DNA of 64,000 nucleotides, taken from the NCBI GenBank assembly GCA_002968845.1, contig PVBG01000011.1, forward strand, positions 124,001-188,000. The letters are read 5' to 3'. Below the pieces are notes generated by a model. It had not been told where the DNA came from. It was given only the letters and a program-made list of their open reading frames with translations, and made no database searches. Positions 47,620 to 55,569 of the stretch are shown in pieces; the stretch's first letter is position 1; the number at the start of each line of letters is the position of its first letter. The DNA comes from Neorhizobium tomejilense. GTDB lineage: Bacteria > Pseudomonadota > Alphaproteobacteria > Rhizobiales > Rhizobiaceae. A program made the translations under genes and the position numbers.

Positions 47620-47693
47620 AATTGCATGAATAAGCGCAAATATGCCTGAAATAGCGGATATCGTAAAGTGTTTTCCGGCATATTCGTGCAATT
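47620..47693. promoter_or_regulatory. Inverted operator-like repeats between deoR and the divergent gene
   Basis: AATTGCATGAATA (47620-47632) recurs inverted, with one mismatch, as TATTCGTGCAATT (47681-47693). The two 13-mers are 48 bases apart in the 128-base divergent gap, a layout that suits looping or dual repression by a DeoR protein. Confidence 0.5.
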
Positions 47694-47728
47694 CCGCGAT
47701 GAATGCGGACAAGTTTGGAGAAGCGAAG

Positions 47729-48085
47729 ATGTTGATTTTGATCGCTGGCCCCTACCGCTCCGGCACCGGAGACGACCCTGAGAAGATGGCCGAGAACCTG
47801 AAACGGCTCGAAGCGCCGTCGCATGCGCTGTTCAAGGCCGGTCATGTGCCGATGATCGGCGAATGGGTGGCGTTGCCGGTCTGGCATGCGGCCGGCGGAA
47901 AACATGTGGGCGACGACCTCTACGAGGAGATCTTTCACCCGGTGGCGGGACGTCTGCTGCAGCTCTGCGAAGGCGTCCTGCGCCTGCCGGGTGCCTCCAA
48001 GGGCGCCGACAACGACGTCCGGATCGCCAACGAACGCGGCATTCCGGTCTGGCATCGGCTGGAAGATGTGCCCGGTGTCAGTTGA
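47729..48085 (+). CDS. DUF4406/nucleoside 2-deoxyribosyltransferase-like protein
   Basis: A 118-residue protein with the deoxyribosyltransferase-like Rossmann layout: LILIAGPYRSGTGDD, a helix, GHVPMIGEWVALPVW, CEGVLRLPGASKGADNDVRIANERGIPVW. The motif GASKGADNDVRIA corresponds to the active-site helix start in this family, although the catalytic Glu is not obvious. It starts at 47729 with a GGAGAAG ribosome binding site. It lies divergent from DeoR, which suggests the regulator controls it and that the substrate is a nucleoside or sugar. Confidence 0.7.
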   Translation: MLILIAGPYRSGTGDDPEKMAENLKRLEAPSHALFKAGHVPMIGEWVALPVWHAAGGKHVGDDLYEEIFHPVAGRLLQLCEGVLRLPGASKGADNDVRIANERGIPVWHRLEDVPGVS

Positions 48086-48153
48086 CCGGCGGTTTGAGAC
48101 TTCTGGCCTGAAAAAACCGTGCTAGAACACACGCGGTCCAAAGGAGGATTTTC

Positions 48154-48786
48154 ATGTATACGCTGTTCTTTTCGCCCAACGCCTGTTCGCTGGCAAGCCA
48201 CATCGCGCTTGCCGAATCCGGTCTTCCCTACGAGATCAAATGGGTGAAATTCGCCGACAAGGAACAGCAGTCGGAAGCCTACCTGAAGATCAATCCGAAG
48301 GGCCGCGTCCCGGCACTCGCAACGGACCGGGGGATCATCACCGAGTCCGTCGCGATCCTCGCCTTCATCGCCCAGGCCGCACCCGAGGCGAAGCTGGCGC
48401 CGCTCGACGACCCGTTCCTGTTCGGCAAGATGCAGGCTTTCAACGCCTATATCGCCTCGACGGTGCATGTCGCTTACGCCCATTGGCGCCGCGGTTACCG
48501 CTGGGCGGACAACCAGTCCTCCTTCGACGACATGGCCGCCAAGGCGCCAAAGGTCTTTCACGATTGTTTTCAGGTGATCGAGGACTCGTTGCTCGAAGGC
48601 CCCTATGTGCTCGGGGAAACCTATTCGGTCGCCGACGCCTATCTCTACCTGATGGCCGACTGGCTCGCGAACATGAAGCTTGATCGTGCGGATTTTCCGA
48701 AGGTCAACGCGCACTACGAGCGGATGAAACAGCGTCCCGCCGTTCAGCGCGCCCTGGCCGAACAGGCCGCCGCGACAGCGGACTAA
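48154..48786 (+). CDS. Glutathione S-transferase (beta-like class)
   Basis: A 210-residue glutathione transferase. The thioredoxin-like N-terminal domain reads LFFSPNACSLASHIALAESGLPYEIKWVKFADKEQQSEAYLKINPKGRVPALATDRGIITESVAIL, with the Cys typical of the beta class (SPNACSLA) and the ESVAIL glutathione contact. The helical C-terminal domain includes YVLGETYSVADAYLYLMADWL. A strong AAAGGAGG ribosome binding site precedes the ATG. Probable detoxification role. Confidence 0.92.
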   Translation: MYTLFFSPNACSLASHIALAESGLPYEIKWVKFADKEQQSEAYLKINPKGRVPALATDRGIITESVAILAFIAQAAPEAKLAPLDDPFLFGKMQAFNAYIASTVHVAYAHWRRGYRWADNQSSFDDMAAKAPKVFHDCFQVIEDSLLEGPYVLGETYSVADAYLYLMADWLANMKLDRADFPKVNAHYERMKQRPAVQRALAEQAAATAD

Positions 48787-48879
48787 CGCCGGAAGACGGC
48801 ATCAAGCTTTTCCGCTCGAATACGGGTTCACCTCAGCCTCATGACCCGCCCCTTGCCCGGTAAGCGGATCATGGGAGCG

Positions 48880-49080
48880 TCAGGCGCATTTCGCCAGAGG
48901 CGCCTTGTTGCAGTTCGTATCGGCTTGAAGCGGGCGCGGGAAGGGCAGGTCGGCGAGTTGCCGCAGGTCCATCGCGCGGATGTCGGGATGACGGAACGGA
49001 TCGTTCGACTGCAGGTCCGTCAATGTTTCGGCCGTTTCCAACCAGGCTTTCAAGTTCAAGAAAATCTTCAGCGGTGCCAT
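48880..49080 (-). CDS. Small hypothetical protein
   Basis: A 66-residue protein with an amphipathic helix (PLKIFLNLKAWLETAETLTDLQSND), an Arg-Asp-Met core (PFRHPDIRAMDLRQLADLPFPRP) and a Cys-containing tail. A GAGGTAA ribosome binding site precedes the ATG at 49080. It is divergent from a LysR gene, which may regulate it. I believe it is a real gene from its helical amphipathic shape and ribosome binding site, but the family is unknown. Confidence 0.55.
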   Translation of the reverse strand: MAPLKIFLNLKAWLETAETLTDLQSNDPFRHPDIRAMDLRQLADLPFPRPLQADTNCNKAPLAKCA

Positions 49081-49182
49081 GACCGTTACCTCGCAAATAT
49101 GTGACCATTTGCAGACGTAACATCGGCTTTGCCGCTCGGTTTTTCAATTGAGTTCTTGAGAGCGTGACTATAGAAAAGCTAT

Positions 49183-50079
49183 ATGAGCAATCTCAACCTC
49201 GTGCATCTCAACGGCTTACGGGCTCTTGAGGCGGTCGGGCGCCTGGGCTCGCTGCAGGCGGCTGCCGACGAGCTCGGCGTCTCGGTGGGTGCCGTCAGCC
49301 AGCAGGTCATCAAGGCCGAAGCCCAGCTCGGCCAGCCGGTGTTTCAACGCCTGCCGAAAGGCATGATGCCGGTCGATTCGGCGCGGCCCATGCTGGCGCG
49401 ATTGAGCGAAGGGTTTCATGCGCTTTCGGAAGCGGTGGCGATCGGCAGGCGGCAGGACGATGCGCTGCTGACCATCTCCGTCGCACCCGTGTTTGCAGCC
49501 CGGTTCCTCGTCCATCGGCTCGATCGGTTCTCCAGCCTGCACCCGGAAATCCGCCTGCGAATAGATGCAACGACCAGGCTCGCCGATCTTGGTGTCGACG
49601 ATATCGATCTCGGCATCCGCGTCGGGCCGGGCAGCTGGCCGGGCGTCGATGCCGAGCTGCTGATCGAGCAGACGGTTTTTCCGGTCTGCTCCCCCGCACT
49701 TGCAGAAAAGCTGAAGGAGCCGAAGGACATCCTGAAACTGCCGGCGATCATCGACGGCCCCTCGATGTTTTCCTGGGAGATCTGGCTGAACGAAGCGGGC
49801 CTCTCCGGCGCCGGCATGGCGACCCGCCACGTCTTCAACGATGCCTCGCTCTGTCTCGACGCGACGATTGCGGGCCAAGGCGTGATGCTCGCCTGGCATA
49901 CGCTGGCGACCTACGCGCTGGAACAGGGGCGGCTGGTCGAGCCGTTTTCGATCCGGGCACGCACCGGCATGGGGCATTATCTCGTCACCCGCGCCGGCGC
50001 TCGGGCGCCAGCGAAGGTGAGGGCTTTCCGGGATTGGCTGAAGACGGAGCTGCCGCCGCTCACGGAAAGCCGGAAGTAA
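49183..50079 (+). CDS. LysR family transcriptional regulator (GcvA-like)
   Basis: A 298-residue LysR regulator. The HTH is LNGLRALEAVGRLGSLQAAADELGVSVGAVSQQVIKAEAQLG with the shorter spacing of the GcvA/AmpR branch. The effector domain includes ISVAPVFAARFLVHRLDRFSSLHPEIRLRIDA, IDLGIRVGPGSWPGVDAELL and VMLAWHTLATYALEQGRLVEPF. It is divergent from the 66-residue small gene and convergent with the GST that follows. Confidence 0.88.
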   Translation: MSNLNLVHLNGLRALEAVGRLGSLQAAADELGVSVGAVSQQVIKAEAQLGQPVFQRLPKGMMPVDSARPMLARLSEGFHALSEAVAIGRRQDDALLTISVAPVFAARFLVHRLDRFSSLHPEIRLRIDATTRLADLGVDDIDLGIRVGPGSWPGVDAELLIEQTVFPVCSPALAEKLKEPKDILKLPAIIDGPSMFSWEIWLNEAGLSGAGMATRHVFNDASLCLDATIAGQGVMLAWHTLATYALEQGRLVEPFSIRARTGMGHYLVTRAGARAPAKVRAFRDWLKTELPPLTESRK

Positions 50080-50083
50080 AGCG

Positions 50084-50746
50084 TTACGCCGGTTCGGCGG
50101 TCCGCTTGTCCCACATCGCCTTGAAGCCGGGGCGGGCCTGGGCCGCCTCGATCCAGGCCTTCAAGGCCGGGCGGCTGTCGAACAGCGGCGCATATCCTTG
50201 CGCATAACGCACGACTTCTCCGACATTGATATCTGCCACGGTGAAACGGCCGCCGACCATGTGGCCGGTCTTGGAAAGGTGCTTTTCGAGCACGTCGAAG
50301 GGCCGCTTCAGGGTGCGGGCCGCAACCTCGATGTCGGCCTTGCCTTCTTCCGTTTCCGCCCTGCCGCCGGCGATCGTGGCGGAGATCTTCAGAGCCGGCG
50401 TCTCGACGCTGGTCGCGCCGAACAGCGACCACTGGACCATCTGGCCCTCCTCGGCAATATCCTTCGGGCCGAGTTCGCCGCCGTATTTGCGGGCGAGATA
50501 GAGCGTGATCGCCAGCGACTCGTGCAGCACGAAACCGTCATCGTCCATCGACGGGATCGAGCCCATCGGGTTGATGCTCAGGAATTCCGGCGACAGCGTG
50601 TTGACCGGCGCACCCGGCGCCATCGGTTCGGGCAGGCGGTAGCCCTGGATGATCGGAATAAGTTCGAAAGGAATACCCAGCTCTTCGATGAGCCACAGCG
50701 GCCGCGTGGCGCGCGAACGGTAAACGCCATATATTTTCAGCATCAA
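50084..50746 (-). CDS. Glutathione S-transferase family protein
   Basis: A 220-residue glutathione transferase. The N-terminal domain reads LKIYGVYRSRATRPLWLIEELGIPFELIPI ... NPMGSIPSMDDDGFVLHESLAITLYLARKYG, where HESLAI binds glutathione; Ser in YRSRA is the likely catalytic residue. The C-terminal helices end VADINVGEVVRYAQGYAPLFDSRPALKAWIEAAQARPGFKAMW. The end of this gene lies 4 bases after the end of the LysR gene (convergent). A Met at 50743 is an alternative start. Confidence 0.9.
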   Translation of the reverse strand: MMLKIYGVYRSRATRPLWLIEELGIPFELIPIIQGYRLPEPMAPGAPVNTLSPEFLSINPMGSIPSMDDDGFVLHESLAITLYLARKYGGELGPKDIAEEGQMVQWSLFGATSVETPALKISATIAGGRAETEEGKADIEVAARTLKRPFDVLEKHLSKTGHMVGGRFTVADINVGEVVRYAQGYAPLFDSRPALKAWIEAAQARPGFKAMWDKRTAEPA

Positions 50747-50876
50747 AGTCCCTCCAGGAAATGCGAGCGCAAGCTACGGGCAGGCCGCCCAAAACGGAAG
50801 ACCAATCCGCGTTGGACGATCATGAAAGTTTTCGATAGGATTTAATCGTGTCCGATTTCTTGGAAAGGATCCGATC

Positions 50877-51155
50877 ATGCGCACCACCCAGTCGCTCAGC
50901 ATCACCCTGCCGCTCGAAATGGCGCAGATGGTCAAGGCCAAGGTCGCTTCCGGCGAATATGCCACCGAAAGCGAAGTCATCCGCGACGGCTTGCGCACGC
51001 TGCTCGCCCGCGATGCGGCAATCGAGAAGTGGTTGGTGGAGGAGGTGGTTCCGACGCTGGATGAGATCGAAGCGCACCCGGAGCACCTCTTGTCTCCTGA
51101 AGAGGTCCGAAAACGCCTGGACGCCCGTTTTGAAAAGATAGTGGCGAAAGACTAG
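50877..51155 (+). CDS. ParD-type antitoxin without an adjacent toxin
   Basis: A 92-residue protein. The N-terminal ribbon-helix-helix is TTQSLSITLPLEMAQMVKAKVASGEYATESEVIRDGLRTLLARD, a clear ParD/CC2985 pattern, followed by an acidic tail (VPTLDEIEAHPEHLLSPEEVRKRLDARFEK). ParD binds DNA and neutralises ParE toxins. No toxin follows: the next gene is on the other strand and overlaps the 3' end by 4 bases. An AAGG ribosome binding site precedes the ATG. It may act on a toxin elsewhere or as a plain regulator. Confidence 0.82.
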   Translation: MRTTQSLSITLPLEMAQMVKAKVASGEYATESEVIRDGLRTLLARDAAIEKWLVEEVVPTLDEIEAHPEHLLSPEEVRKRLDARFEKIVAKD

Positions 51156-52531
51156 CCAATCCGGTTGTTCGCGATCGTCAGATGCTTGAACCCCTGAACC
51201 TGCCCGTCTCCGCGAGCCAGTTCGGTCGTGGAAGGCGTCTTCCACCGGTGGCCGATCACCGCGCCGTCCTTTACCGCCTCGAACAGGTTGCCGGAAATCA
51301 GCGCTCCGCCGGCGCCTTCGACCACCGTCACCGCACAACCGACCTTCGCCTGCCGGACGATGTTGTTGCTGGCGAGCACGTTGCGCAGGTATGGCCCGAA
51401 ACCGAGCGCCATGCCCCAGAGCGGCACATTCTCGATGACATTACCGGTTACCGCGGTGTCTGCCTCGACGCTGATGCCGACGCCAAAGATCGCTCCGTCG
51501 AGCACATAGGGACCGGTGGGGGTAAGGTTGCGGACGATATTGTTGGCGACGGTCGCAAGCCGGCCACCCTCGTTGAAATTGACCACTGAAATGCCGTTCG
51601 CCGCGCCGTCCATGATGTTGCCCGAGACCAATGCGCCCTCGAAAGCGAATTCCGCATAGATCGCCGTTTCGCCGGAGGCGAGGCATGTATTGTTGGCGAT
51701 CTGCGCGTTTGAGGCGCTGTTGGCGCGGATCGCCGAAAAGGCCGAATGCGAAATCTGGTTGCCGGTCACCATCACGTTGCCGGCCCGGAACAGGTTGATG
51801 GCGTTTCCGTACTGGCCGGTGCCGCCGTTTGTGGCGCGGATCCGGAAGATGCGGTTGCCGGAAACGATCGTGCCGTCGGCGCCCTTGGTCCAGCGATGGA
51901 TGAGGATGCCGCCATTGCCGCAATCGGAGACCGTATTGCCGGTGACCGAAAGCCCGGCGCTCTCGACCGCATAGAGACCGTATTCGGCGGCTCCGGAAAT
52001 GCGGCTCCGCTCGATCCGCCCGCCACAGCGTTCGAGTTGCACTGCGGTCCTGCGCGCGCCGATGATTTCGCAGTTGTCGATGACGATCTCACTGATGCCG
52101 CGCATGGTGACGAGCGCCGGGCTCTGGTCGTCGAGCCCGTGGTTCGCCCCGTCGATGACGATGTTGGAAAGCTCGATGCGGCGCCCCCCGTCGGCCGTCA
52201 GCATCCGCCCGCCACCGGAATAGACGAGCCGGGAAGCCCCGGCCACGCCGGTCATGCGGGTGCCCTCGGGCAGATCGAGATTGGACACCGGGTAGTTTCC
52301 GGGTGGCAGGAAGACCGGCATGTTCTGACGCGCCGCCTTGGCGATGATCTCCGCGAGTTTGCGGTTCTGCTTGTCGCCTCCGTCCGGGGTGACGCCGTGG
52401 GCGCCGGCATCGATCGAGCCGCGCAGGTCGATCGTCGAAAAGCCCTGGGGGGCGGCGAGGAGGGGCCGAGGCATGGCTCCGGCTGCCGCCGCACCCGCGA
52501 TCATCGTCAATGCCGTGCGTCTCGAAATCAT
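51152..52531 (-). CDS. TAT-exported right-handed beta-helix repeat protein (TIGR03808 type)
   Basis: A 459-residue protein. The N terminus MISRRTALTMIAGAAAAGAM is a twin-arginine signal. Many repeats of the form V/I-S-G-N-x-I (for example GLSVTGNTVSDCGNGGILI, ANNTCLASGETAIYAEFA, VVNFNEGG) form a right-handed parallel beta-helix like those of pectate lyases and other polysaccharide-binding or cleaving proteins. It matches the TAT-translocated repetitive family found mostly in rhizobia. Catalytic residues are not obvious. The ATG at 52531 places the RR motif at residues 4-5. Confidence 0.85.
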   Translation of the reverse strand: MISRRTALTMIAGAAAAGAMPRPLLAAPQGFSTIDLRGSIDAGAHGVTPDGGDKQNRKLAEIIAKAARQNMPVFLPPGNYPVSNLDLPEGTRMTGVAGASRLVYSGGGRMLTADGGRRIELSNIVIDGANHGLDDQSPALVTMRGISEIVIDNCEIIGARRTAVQLERCGGRIERSRISGAAEYGLYAVESAGLSVTGNTVSDCGNGGILIHRWTKGADGTIVSGNRIFRIRATNGGTGQYGNAINLFRAGNVMVTGNQISHSAFSAIRANSASNAQIANNTCLASGETAIYAEFAFEGALVSGNIMDGAANGISVVNFNEGGRLATVANNIVRNLTPTGPYVLDGAIFGVGISVEADTAVTGNVIENVPLWGMALGFGPYLRNVLASNNIVRQAKVGCAVTVVEGAGGALISGNLFEAVKDGAVIGHRWKTPSTTELARGDGQVQGFKHLTIANNRIG

Positions 52532-52759
52532 CCAGCGCGTCTCCCCTGCGTCAATAAAGCATTTTCCATGCCGGTCCTTTATATTGTTACTATGCTCAAA
52601 GGTTCCGCTCGATTGAGTAAAATAGGCTTCTTTTGAAGCTTCAATCATGGCAATTTCACAATGATCTTAAGCAACGATAAGGAATTCTCCGCCATGCTAT
52701 ACGGCACTTGGCGCGAGTTCCCGCGTATTTTCTTTGGAAAATGAAAAGGAGGCACTCGG

Positions 52760-54274
52760 ATGGCGGGACCCATGTCGCATAGCATGCCCTTGACTTTTGT
52801 CGATCCGCTGGACGAACTCTGCAGCCGCCTCCTGCGCGTTTCCGCCGACAGCGAGATAGACCTCGACATCGCAGTGGCTACCCGCGAACTTGAAACCCGC
52901 ACCCTTCTCGATCAGCTCCCGGACTTCATCTACGTAAAGGACCGTCGCGGCCGCTTCGTTTTTGCCAATGCCGCAGCCGGGCGCAGCAGCAAGCTGCATA
53001 AAGGCAACGATCTGATCGGCAAGACCGATTTCGATATTCTCGATCATGAAACCGCACGTGAACTGTTTCTCGTCGAACAGGAGATCATGTCGACCGGCGT
53101 GGCCATCGACGGCCGCGAGGAACGCGTCAAGCTCGGCGATGGCCGTATGCTCTGGCTCACCACCTCGAAAATGCCGCTGCGCGACGTTCACGGCCAGATC
53201 GTCGGCCTGGTCGGCATTTCACGCGACATTACCGAGCGCAAACGCCAGGACGACCGCCGGCACGGCCATGCGCGCCTTCTCGAAATGGTCGCTCGGGGCC
53301 AGCCTTTGTCGGCGGTTCTGGATGCGATCGTCAAAACGGTCGAAGAGGAATTGGACGACGTCATCGCCTCGGTCCTGCTTCTCGAAGAGGGTACGGACCG
53401 GCTGCGCCACGGCGCGGCGACCCGCCTTCCGCCCGATTATGTGAAGCTGATCGATGGCATCGAGATCGGCCCGAAGGTCGGCTCCTGCGGCACGGCCGCC
53501 TGGCGCCGCGAACCGGTCTTCGTCAAGGACGTGCTGGCCGATCCACTCTGGGACAATTATCGCGAACTGGCGCTGAGGTTCGGTTTCCGCTCCTGTTGGT
53601 CGACGCCGATCATGAGCGCTGACGGGCTGGTGCTGGGCACGTTCGCGCTGTATTCGGATGCGCCGCGCGAACCGACCGAGCTCGAACTCGAGCTGACGGC
53701 GATGGCGACCGACATCGCCGGCATCGCCATCGAACGCGCCCGCGCGGAAGAGCGCATCCAGCACATGGCCCATCACGATCCGCTGACCAGCCTTCCGAAC
53801 CGCACGCTGTTCTGGGCGCAGTTCAGCCGTGCGCTGCATGAGGCCCGCCGCGAGAAACGCAAGGTGACGGTCGCCTATCTCGACCTCGACAATTTCAAGC
53901 AGATCAACGATACGCTGGGGCACGCGGCCGGCGACGAGGTGTTGAAAACGCTGTCGTGGCGCATGGTCAACTGCGTCCGCGTCACCGATCTTCTGGTTCG
54001 CCTTGGTGGCGACGAGTTCGCGATCGTCTTCAGCAATGTCAGTCAGGACGAGCTCGGCCTGGTCCGCCGGCTTCAGGAATTGCGGACCGCGATCTCGAAA
54101 CCGATCGTCATCGACGGCAAGAGCGTCACCGCCACCTGCAGCATGGGCGTCGCCTTCTTCCCGCAGGACGGCGATACGCCGGAAGAACTGCTCGCCCGCG
54201 CCGACCGCGCGATGTACGAAGCCAAGGATCTCGGCCGCGACCGCCTGCGTGTTTCCGGAGGCGAGGGGATTTAG
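52760..54274 (+). CDS. PAS-GAF-GGDEF diguanylate cyclase
   Basis: A 504-residue sensor protein. A PAS domain (about 45-170, LPDFIYVKDRRGRFVFANAA) is followed by a GAF domain (about 180-330, IASVLLLEEGTDRLRHGAATRL, GSCGTAAWRREPVFVKDVLADPLW) and an active-looking GGDEF domain (LTSLPNRTLF, YLDLDNFKQINDTLGH, RLGGDEFAIV). The inhibitory I-site RVTD lies five residues before GGDEF. It makes c-di-GMP in response to a signal. There is a strong AAAGGAGG ribosome binding site. Its stop overlaps the end of the toxin gene on the other strand. Confidence 0.93.
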   Translation: MAGPMSHSMPLTFVDPLDELCSRLLRVSADSEIDLDIAVATRELETRTLLDQLPDFIYVKDRRGRFVFANAAAGRSSKLHKGNDLIGKTDFDILDHETARELFLVEQEIMSTGVAIDGREERVKLGDGRMLWLTTSKMPLRDVHGQIVGLVGISRDITERKRQDDRRHGHARLLEMVARGQPLSAVLDAIVKTVEEELDDVIASVLLLEEGTDRLRHGAATRLPPDYVKLIDGIEIGPKVGSCGTAAWRREPVFVKDVLADPLWDNYRELALRFGFRSCWSTPIMSADGLVLGTFALYSDAPREPTELELELTAMATDIAGIAIERARAEERIQHMAHHDPLTSLPNRTLFWAQFSRALHEARREKRKVTVAYLDLDNFKQINDTLGHAAGDEVLKTLSWRMVNCVRVTDLLVRLGGDEFAIVFSNVSQDELGLVRRLQELRTAISKPIVIDGKSVTATCSMGVAFFPQDGDTPEELLARADRAMYEAKDLGRDRLRVSGGEGI

Positions 54275-54597
54275 TCCTCGTCCTCCGGGGCGATATCCAC
54301 GCCGAAATGCCGCGCCGCGTCCCGATGGCCTTCGAGGATGTTGCCAACCTCAAGCGTTCCAGTTTGATAGCGGAAGTAGATGATATATCCGCGGTAGACG
54401 GAGCTACGTAGGTTTGGACCAAGTTCCGATCGAGTACGCCCCATCTCTCCCGGAAGACTTGCGAGATGCCGGCATCTCTGGCGCAGCGCCTTCACAAAGC
54501 GCTCTGCGGTTGAGATGCTGCCGCTTTCGCGGGCGATGTATTTGAAGATATGGATTAAATCGTCTTGGGCACTGTCGAGATATCGCAACCGGGCCAA
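54271..54597 (-). CDS. RelE/ParE family toxin
   Basis: A 108-residue toxin of the ParE type: LRYLDSAQDDLIHIFKYIARESGSISTAERFVKALRQRCRHLASLPGEMGRTRSELGPNLRSSVYRGYIIYFRYQTGTLEVGNILEGHRDA. The YIIYFRY strand and LEGHRDAARHF tail are ParE/RelE hallmarks. The start is TTG at 54597, directly after the antitoxin stop TGA, so translation is coupled. It overlaps the end of the GGDEF gene by 4 bases. Confidence 0.85.
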   Translation of the reverse strand: MARLRYLDSAQDDLIHIFKYIARESGSISTAERFVKALRQRCRHLASLPGEMGRTRSELGPNLRSSVYRGYIIYFRYQTGTLEVGNILEGHRDAARHFGVDIAPEDED

Positions 54598-54843
54598 TCA
54601 ATAGCCCTCTTTGCGCAATTCTTCGGCTGCCGCTTCCAGCGAAGCGTCGAGCTCTTCCTCGCTGACATCTCCTCCTCTTTCGAAAGACCGCTGCAGCGTG
54701 TCCCTCAGCGCGGAAAGCTTCGCCTCGCGCTCCTGCACCAGTCGCAGGCCTTCGCGCACCACGTCGCTGGCCGAGCTGTAGCGCCCGTCCTGTACGGCTT
54801 CCTCGATGAATTTTTCCCAGCGGGCATCGATCGAAACATTCAT
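54598..54843 (-). CDS. ParD-type antitoxin
   Basis: An 81-residue ribbon-helix-helix antitoxin (MNVSIDARWEKFIEEAVQDG then YSSASDVVREGLRLVQEREAKLSALR), with the acidic tail DVSEEELDASLEAAAEELRKEGY that binds the toxin. It precedes the ParE-like toxin with no gap. A clear promoter (TTGCGC-N17-TATAAT) lies just upstream. Confidence 0.9.
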   Translation of the reverse strand: MNVSIDARWEKFIEEAVQDGRYSSASDVVREGLRLVQEREAKLSALRDTLQRSFERGGDVSEEELDASLEAAAEELRKEGY

Positions 54844-54869
54844 GCGCCTGCCTCCAATTTCTACCTAAA

Positions 54870-54898
54870 ATTATACTGGAGTAACATTTTATGCGCAA
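54870..54898 (-). promoter_or_regulatory. Promoter of the ParDE module
   Basis: On the minus strand TTGCGC (54898-54893) and a perfect TATAAT (54875-54870) are separated by 17 bases, 27 bases before the antitoxin ATG. It abuts the end of the marR-like gene. Confidence 0.65.
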
Positions 54899-54899
54899 T

Positions 54900-55475
54900 C
54901 TACGGCAGCGGCTGAGGCGCCTCGGAAAGCTCGCCCTCCGGCGGCTTTTCCGGTGCCACGTAGATCTCCTCGAAACTCGACACGAACTTTTCGAACAGCA
55001 CCGAAAAGGCGTTGAGTTCGTCTTCCGGCCAGTCCTCCAGGACGCGTGCCAGCAGGGTGCGTTTGACGGCGCGGATCTCGGCCAGCAGGCTGTCGCCGAA
55101 TTCGGTGCGCACCACCAGCGAACGGCGGCCGTCGGCCTGAGAGGCATCGCGGCGCAGGATGCCGCGGGTGACGAGATCGGCGACCAGCCGGCTACCGCGC
55201 GAGGGGTCGATGCGCATCGCCTCGGCGATAGCACCGACCGTCACCTCGCCCTCGATCCGGCGCATCACGTCGAGCACGTCGAGATGCGAGATTTCCAGCC
55301 CCGGCGCGATATTGGCGATCGCCGTGCGGCCGATGATCCGCCGGCCGATCAGGATCCGCATCCGCCCGAGCGTCTCGCTCACGCGGGCCACATCCTCGGG
55401 GGAAGGCGAGGCGGCAGCGGGTTTCTCTTTTAAAAGGCTCTTCGTCGTCATGGCGTGAAACATATCAAAGCCCAT
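54900..55475 (-). CDS. MarR family transcriptional regulator
   Basis: A 191-residue winged-helix regulator of the MarR type: LEISHLDVLDVMRRIEGEVTVGAIAEAMRIDPSRGSRLVADLVTRGILRRDASQADGRRSLVVRTEFGDSLLAEI is the DNA-binding winged helix. MarR proteins usually repress a divergent exporter and release on binding small aromatic compounds. It is divergent from the MFS exporter, with an operator-like dyad at 55525. The start at 55475 has a GGAAAG ribosome binding site; 55451 is an alternative. Confidence 0.9.
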   Translation of the reverse strand: MGFDMFHAMTTKSLLKEKPAAASPSPEDVARVSETLGRMRILIGRRIIGRTAIANIAPGLEISHLDVLDVMRRIEGEVTVGAIAEAMRIDPSRGSRLVADLVTRGILRRDASQADGRRSLVVRTEFGDSLLAEIRAVKRTLLARVLEDWPEDELNAFSVLFEKFVSSFEEIYVAPEKPPEGELSEAPQPLP

Positions 55476-55517
55476 GAGGCTTTCCAACTGTTCTTTGCGC
55501 TGCGCATCAAAGTGCCG

Positions 55518-55546
55518 TTGACAATTATATGCTGAAGGCACATAAA
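55518..55546 (+). promoter_or_regulatory. Promoter and operator-like dyad of the MFS exporter
   Basis: TTGACA (55518-55523), a 17-base spacer and CATAAA (55541-55546) form a promoter for the exporter. Within it, TTATATGC-TGAAG-GCACATAA (55525-55545) is an inverted repeat matching at 7 of 8 positions, the right size for MarR. Confidence 0.6.
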
Positions 55547-55569
55547 TTTAGGACACTTTGGATTGACCC

